Assembly (NCBI GenBank): GCA_023433345.1
Contig: JAEZDA010000097.1
Coordinates: 1-46,448 of the forward strand
DNA from: Bacteroidota bacterium
GTDB taxonomy: Bacteria; Bacteroidota; Bacteroidia; Chitinophagales; Chitinophagaceae
DNA length: 46,448 bases
Reading direction: 5' to 3'
Part shown: in pieces, positions 43,085 to 46,448 of the stretch
Numbering within the stretch: position 1 is the stretch's first letter
Layout: each line of letters starts with the position of its first letter
Notes under the pieces: generated by a model
Databases searched by the model: none
Seen by the model: the letters and a program-made list of their open reading frames with translations, nothing else
What the model was told of the DNA's origin: nothing
Program-made: the position numbers and the translations under genes

Positions 43085-44440
43085 ATGTGGCTGAATAACA
43101 TTTTGGAAACCATTGGAAATACACCTCTTATCAAATTGAATAAGATCACCCGCGACCTGCCCTGTACGGTTCTGGCAAAGGTGGAGTATTTTAATCCCGG
43201 GAACTCGATAAAGGATCGAATGGCTTTAAAAATGCTTGAGGTTGCCGAACAGGAAGGAAAAATAAAACCCGGGGGAACTATTATAGAAGGAACAAGTGGT
43301 AATACAGGAATGGGCCTGGCATTGGCGGCGGTTGTAAAAGGATATAAATGCATATTCACCACCACCGACAAACAGTCTAAAGAGAAGGCAGACATCCTCA
43401 GGGCAGTTGGAGCTGAGGTAATTGTGTGCCCTACCAATGTTGAGCCTGAAGATCCGCGGTCTTACTATTCAGTGTCAAAGAGACTGGCTACGGAAGTTCC
43501 CAACAGCTGGTATGTAAACCAGTATGATAATCTTGCTAACCGGCTGGCACATTACGAGCAGACGGGTCCTGAAATATGGGAACAAACGGAAGGTAAGGTT
43601 ACTCATCTCGTGGTATGCGCCGGCACAGGAGGCACCATCGTGGGGACAGCCCAATTTTTGAAAGAAAAAAATCCGAACATAAAAGTTTGGGCAGTAGATA
43701 CTTATGGATCTTTGTTAAAGAAGTACTTTGATACGGGGGAAATTGATCAGAACGAGGTATATCCATATATAAGTGAAGGGTTCGGAGAAGATTTCGTTCC
43801 CCAGAATTATGATATGTCTGTAATTGATGAATTTACCAAGGTAACCGATAAGGACGGTGCAGTAATGGCCAGGAGGATCGCCAAGGAGGAAGGATTGTTC
43901 TGCGGCTATAGTGCCGGAAGTTGTTTACAGGGAATGTTGAACCTGAAAGACCAACTCAAAAAGGATGATGTAGTGGTATTGATTTTTCACGATCATGGCA
44001 GTCGTTACGTGGGAAAGGTGTATAATGACGAATGGATGCTGGAGCGTGGCTTCCTGGATGTGAAAACCTTTAAGGACCTGGTGGGCGGCCGTGGTGCGCA
44101 GAAATTGATAACGGTATCGCCGGAGCAAACGGTAATGGAAGCTGTGGATTTGATGAAGAAATATGATATCGAGAATATCCCCGTATTTGAAGGAACGAAT
44201 AATACAGGTGCGATATCAGCAGGCGGGCTTTTCAACAAAATATTGGCAGATGCAGATGTTAAGGAGAAAAAGGTGGGAGAGATTTGTGAAAAAGCTTACC
44301 CGGAAGTAGCATTTGACACCCCGGTTGAGCGGCTATCTTCCTTCATAAACAAAGAAAACGGAGCTGTACTCAGTAAAGATGACAGCGGATCTTATCACAT
44401 TGTAACTAAGTACGACATCATTCAAAGCCTTACAAAGTAG
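43085..44440 (+). CDS. Pyridoxal-phosphate cystathionine beta-synthase / cysteine synthase with CBS domains
   Basis: 451 aa from the ATG at 43085; a longer frame from 42938 would run through the heptamer DNA and promoter and is rejected. N-terminal PLP fold of the cysteine synthase type: 'ETIGNTPLIKLNKI', PLP lysine K43 in 'NPGNSIKDRMALK', 'EGTSGNTGMGLALAA', and 'CAGTGGTIVGTAQFLKEKNP' that binds the phosphate. C-terminal ~110 residues are a pair of CBS domains ('TVMEAVDLMKKYDIENIPVFEG', 'VTKYDIIQSL'). The combination fits cystathionine beta-synthase; O-acetylserine sulfhydrylase activity is possible. No heme-binding N-terminus as in the mammalian enzyme. Monocistronic, with a strong terminator. 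Confidence 0.9.
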   Translation: MWLNNILETIGNTPLIKLNKITRDLPCTVLAKVEYFNPGNSIKDRMALKMLEVAEQEGKIKPGGTIIEGTSGNTGMGLALAAVVKGYKCIFTTTDKQSKEKADILRAVGAEVIVCPTNVEPEDPRSYYSVSKRLATEVPNSWYVNQYDNLANRLAHYEQTGPEIWEQTEGKVTHLVVCAGTGGTIVGTAQFLKEKNPNIKVWAVDTYGSLLKKYFDTGEIDQNEVYPYISEGFGEDFVPQNYDMSVIDEFTKVTDKDGAVMARRIAKEEGLFCGYSAGSCLQGMLNLKDQLKKDDVVVLIFHDHGSRYVGKVYNDEWMLERGFLDVKTFKDLVGGRGAQKLITVSPEQTVMEAVDLMKKYDIENIPVFEGTNNTGAISAGGLFNKILADADVKEKKVGEICEKAYPEVAFDTPVERLSSFINKENGAVLSKDDSGSYHIVTKYDIIQSLTK

Positions 44441-44476
44441 GCGCGCGAAATTGACCAATAAATTCGCTGAAATACT

Positions 44477-44515
44477 TGCCACCACTGCATCTTGCAGGAT
44501 GTGGCATTTTTTTTT
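44477..44515 (+). terminator. Strong terminator after the CBS gene
   Basis: Nested stems TGCCAC / GTGGCA and CTGCA / TGCAG, followed by nine T (44507-44515), 37 bases past the stop. It should isolate CBS transcription from the region that follows. Confidence 0.9.
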
Positions 44516-44643
44516 CGAATATGACCATTACGGAAACTCGTAAAACTACGAAGGTAGTTCTCCTAAAAAAAGTTCGTTGATCTCCGCAAATGTAAGCGCT
44601 CAAATGATGAATACGTCATGCACGAAAAAGAGCAATATCGCTC

Positions 44644-44674
44644 TTGCCCCATCCATAGTTGTGCCGCATCTTTG
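44644..44674 (+). promoter_or_regulatory. Possible promoter of the candidate noncoding RNA (TTG-N20-CATCTTTG)
   Basis: TTG at 44644-44646, then 20 bases, then CATCTTTG at 44667-44674, one mismatch from TAnnTTTG. It predicts transcription starting near 44680, at the 5' edge of the paired structure described for the candidate RNA. The TTG also lies in a small hairpin (AAGAGC/GCTCTT, 44628-44645), so a start further upstream remains possible. Confidence 0.35.
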
Positions 44675-44862
44675 TACCAGAAGTTGATTGATAGAAATTA
44701 TCAATCATTATCCAAAAAGTCCAGAAACGTAAAACGTTTCCAATATCCAGAAAAAACCTAAAAATCTGATATCAGTCAACTTCTACTTTTTGTTCCTTGA
44801 CATACTGAATTTCGGATTAACAGAATTAAGTCCCTATGAAACCAATTTAAAATCCAACTTCC

Positions 44863-45182
44863 GCCTATGCCTTAAAAAGCGATGATGGCAAAAGACCGAA
44901 TCCAATATCCTGCACATGGTAACACATGGCACGAAAGACCAAAAAAACCAATATCAGCCTATGCCTTAAAAAGCGATGATGGCAAACCAGTATCCAATAT
45001 CCTTGCACATGGTAACACATGGCAGCGAAAGACCAAAAAACCCAATATCCCGCCTATGCCTTAAAAAGCGATGATGGCAAAACCAGTTCCACTATCCTGT
45101 TCCATGGTAACACATGGAGAGAAAAACCAAGAGGACCAATATCCAAAAACCTGCCTATGCTGTAAAAAGCGACGATGGCAAC
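44863..45182 (+). repeat. Tandem array, 94-101-bp unit, about 3.3 copies
   Basis: Units start at 44863, 44957, 45052 and 45153 (the last diverges after about 30 bases). The first 30 bases of the unit (GCCTATGCCTTAAAAAGCGA then TGATGGCAAA) are identical in the first three copies, and 15 bases CATGGTAACACATGG are also identical; the stretches between vary by substitutions and one- to three-base indels. Spacing and unequal conserved blocks do not fit a CRISPR array. Confidence 0.9.
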
Positions 45183-45325
45183 AAGATCCAAACCCTAGAG
45201 AAGGCCGTCCGGCTCAAAAAGCCAAGTGCACTCTAAACCAGGTAACGAATTTACTATAGAGTAACCCCCTCTGAAAGTAAAAACCGTCCTGAAACACCCG
45301 GGTAAAACCGGTGGAAAGTTTTAAG

Positions 45326-45361
45326 CTCCCGCATCTGAAAAGGTGGCGGGAGTTTTTTTTT
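45326..45361 (+). terminator. Strong intrinsic terminator of the candidate noncoding RNA
   Basis: Stem CTCCCGC / GCGGGAG (45326-45332, 45346-45352) extended inside by CATCT/AGGTG with a G bulge and a GAAA tetraloop, then nine T (45353-45361). No coding gene ends near it: the nearest upstream stop is CBS at 44440, already terminated. Confidence 0.9.
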
Positions 45362-45563
45362 GGTTCGGACTCAGGATTCCTAGCAAAATAATTTCGCGAA
45401 TAAATTTAAAATGCCCGGCGTAGGTTGGAAATGATTGATGGTTGGATGCGATGGGTGGTTGGGCAGGTTGGAAGTTGATACCTAAAATCCCGTCCGGTTT
45501 TAGAGATTATAATCGACAGTATACTTTTCTACAATATCTTTATCGGAATTAAAAATTTTACCC

Positions 45564-46448
45564 ATGCTTCGAACCCTTACAAGTTTATTGATGATCAGTG
45601 TATTTTCTACCTTTCTTCTCACCTCCTGCTCTAACGATTCCAACGATCTGCAACCAGCCGGGGGTGATTCGTCCTGGCTGGTATCAACAGTTAAACGGGT
45701 GGGGCTGGAAATTGATAATGGTGTGGAAGCCGACACGGCATGGGAAAGCTATACTTACTTGCCCGGAAAGATCATTCACAAAGCAGTTTATACCGACGGA
45801 TACGCACCATTGCAATACGATTCAATTCAATTTTCTTATTATTACGATGCGCAGGGGAAATTGTTGAAATATGAAAATGACTATGTTTCAGATCTGAACG
45901 CTTTTGTTTACGAGGTGGATAAATTGACCGTCAATTACTCCGGGGACAAGATCAGCAGTTTATCAAGGGAAGATTTTTACGGAAATTCCTCGGTGCACCA
46001 GTTTGCATATTCAGCGGATATGCGGCAGTTGACCATTTATGATACGCTGAATTCGGATCCGTCTGCCCAAGACCAGAAGTACCAATATTACTTTAATGCT
46101 GATCAGACAATTGATTCCACCCTTTTTATAAATAAATATACAGGTGGAGGAGGAACGATCGTGTTCGACACAGTTTATGGCAAGTATAATTATAGCTCCC
46201 CGGGGAACCTTAACAGGTACACGGAACGTTACCGTTCTCCCATGTCGCAAGACTTTTCAGTTTTCTTTTTAGACGTTCAACAGCGGGAAACCAGGGGAAG
46301 CGAAATTGGCAAAACGCTGAGGAAGATCAGGAGCACACTTGATTTTTACCACGTGATGCACCTGGAATCAAACGATGCTTTGTCATTTTTCGATATGTCT
46401 CTCCCTGCGAACGTCATTTTTTATCCTAATCCTCCCATAACCCTAAGC
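45564..46448 (+). CDS. Lipoprotein of unknown function, truncated by the window edge
   Basis: An open frame of 295 codons from ATG 45564 with no stop before the right edge, so the 3' end is missing. Residues 1-21 form a lipoprotein signal peptide with lipobox Leu-Thr-Ser-Cys (C22), then Ser/Asn/Asp residues suitable for outer-membrane sorting. The body is rich in Tyr, Asp, Ser and Gly with beta-type repeats such as 'SIQFSYYYDAQGKLLKYEN', 'VNYSGDKISSL', 'YQYYFNADQTIDSTLF' reminiscent of RHS-like or DUF4595-like Bacteroidota lipoproteins; this resemblance is only by pattern. The minus-strand frame across the same start region is a shadow. Confidence 0.75.
   Translation, partial: MLRTLTSLLMISVFSTFLLTSCSNDSNDLQPAGGDSSWLVSTVKRVGLEIDNGVEADTAWESYTYLPGKIIHKAVYTDGYAPLQYDSIQFSYYYDAQGKLLKYENDYVSDLNAFVYEVDKLTVNYSGDKISSLSREDFYGNSSVHQFAYSADMRQLTIYDTLNSDPSAQDQKYQYYFNADQTIDSTLFINKYTGGGGTIVFDTVYGKYNYSSPGNLNRYTERYRSPMSQDFSVFFLDVQQRETRGSEIGKTLRKIRSTLDFYHVMHLESNDALSFFDMSLPANVIFYPNPPITLS

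Larger units (their letters stand above)
44680..45361 (+). ncRNA. Candidate structured noncoding RNA, about 0.7 kb, with internal tandem repeats
   Basis: No credible protein is encoded here, yet the stretch is bracketed by the CBS terminator upstream and its own strong terminator at 45326-45361. It contains a 15-bp long-range stem (44679-44693 with 44770-44784, one G-T pair), an alternative local hairpin TGATTGATA/TATCAATCA (44685-44707), a perfect hairpin GAAACGT/ACGTTTC (44724-44740), 3.3 tandem units of 94-101 bases each carrying a hairpin with loop GTAACA, and a stem ACTCTA/TAGAGT near the 3' end. In the repeat hairpin both arms differ between units yet still pair. I match it to no known RNA class. 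The rival reading is a decayed repeat-protein gene (see findings). 5' end is uncertain; hairpins begin as early as 44544. Confidence 0.4.

Noticed and set aside
44797..44802. TTGACA hexamer as a -35 box
   Set aside because: No TATAAT at 16-18 bases, and the Bacteroidota housekeeping sigma factor uses TTG/TAnnTTTG instead.
44882..45064. 60-codon frame inside the tandem array
   Set aside because: It arises from the repeat sequence, starts inside a unit and is broken by frame changes between units. It has no promoter or family match that I recognise.
44863..45182. CRISPR array
   Set aside because: Only three to four units, repeat blocks of 30 and 15 bases with unequal gaps that are themselves similar between units, and no cas genes nearby.
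45071..45259. 62-codon frame at the end of the array
   Set aside because: Different reading frame from the preceding one across the same repeat; composition (many Cys, Arg, Gln) is random-like.
45430..45480. GGTTGG-rich stretch as another heptamer array
   Set aside because: The GGTTGG copies are spaced 17, 17 and 9 bases apart, not in seven-base register.
45500..45736. 78-codon minus-strand frame
   Set aside because: Overlaps the start and signal peptide of the lipoprotein gene on the plus strand and has no supporting signal.
1..46448. Mobile element, prophage or genomic island
   Set aside because: No transposase, integrase, tRNA attachment site, long terminal inverted repeat or phage gene was found; nearly all genes are conserved chromosomal genes.

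Overview
The window reads as chromosomal DNA of a member of the Bacteroidota, most likely close to the Chitinophagaceae. The evidence is: a type B succinate dehydrogenase (sdhC-sdhA-sdhB with one large cytochrome b), a futalosine-pathway menaquinone gene (mqnE), a long Bacteroidota-type PurM, proteins ending in type IX secretion (T9SS)-like sorting domains, lipoproteins, and many start regions preceded by the Bacteroidota -7 box TAnnTTTG. I see no transposase, integrase, phage gene, tRNA, rRNA or CRISPR array. Most genes are core housekeeping genes.

Layout. 1-7.7 kb: nupG (-), mqnE (+), a small secreted protein (-), smc (-), an NADPH-dependent FMN reductase (+). 7.7-16.8 kb: TPR protein (-), dnaG (+), a DUF3052-like protein (-), M48 lipoprotein protease (-), plsY (-), prmA (-), pnp (-), rpsO (-). 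16.9-25.6 kb: EcsC-family protein (+), GH10-like hydrolase (-), two-domain M16 peptidase (-), two overlapping glycosyltransferases (+) that run tail-to-tail into an ftsE-like ABC ATPase (-). 25.6-33.9 kb: purM (-) and ribF (+) from back-to-back promoters, holA (-), a membrane-anchored coiled-coil protein (+), a very large predicted outer-membrane barrel (-). 34-44.4 kb: sdhCAB (-), an unknown 188-aa protein (-), a T9SS-sorted beta-propeller-like protein (-), a BadF-type sugar kinase (-), a ctpA-type S41 protease (+), a cysteine synthase/cystathionine beta-synthase with CBS domains (+). 44.5-45.4 kb: a gene-free stretch with a tandem array and its own strong terminator. 45.56 kb to the edge: a lipoprotein gene cut off by the window end.

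Three themes connect the genes. Respiration: MqnE supplies menaquinone, the likely quinone partner of the type B SdhCAB. Envelope: PlsY, glycosyltransferases, FtsE-like ATPase, CtpA, M48 and M16 proteases, the barrel protein and T9SS cargo all act at the envelope. Information processing: DnaG, HolA, SMC, Pnp, S15 and PrmA.

Two things look least ordinary. First, the region about 44.5-45.36 kb is bounded by two strong intrinsic terminators, has a plausible promoter and several perfect hairpins, and holds 3.3 tandem copies of a 94-101-bp unit. It looks like an undescribed structured noncoding RNA of about 0.7 kb, or less likely a decayed repeat-protein gene. Second, the intergenic regions carry at least seven clear and two degenerate arrays of different seven-base units. 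At nupG, dnaG and sdhB the array starts exactly on the TAG stop codon of the gene.
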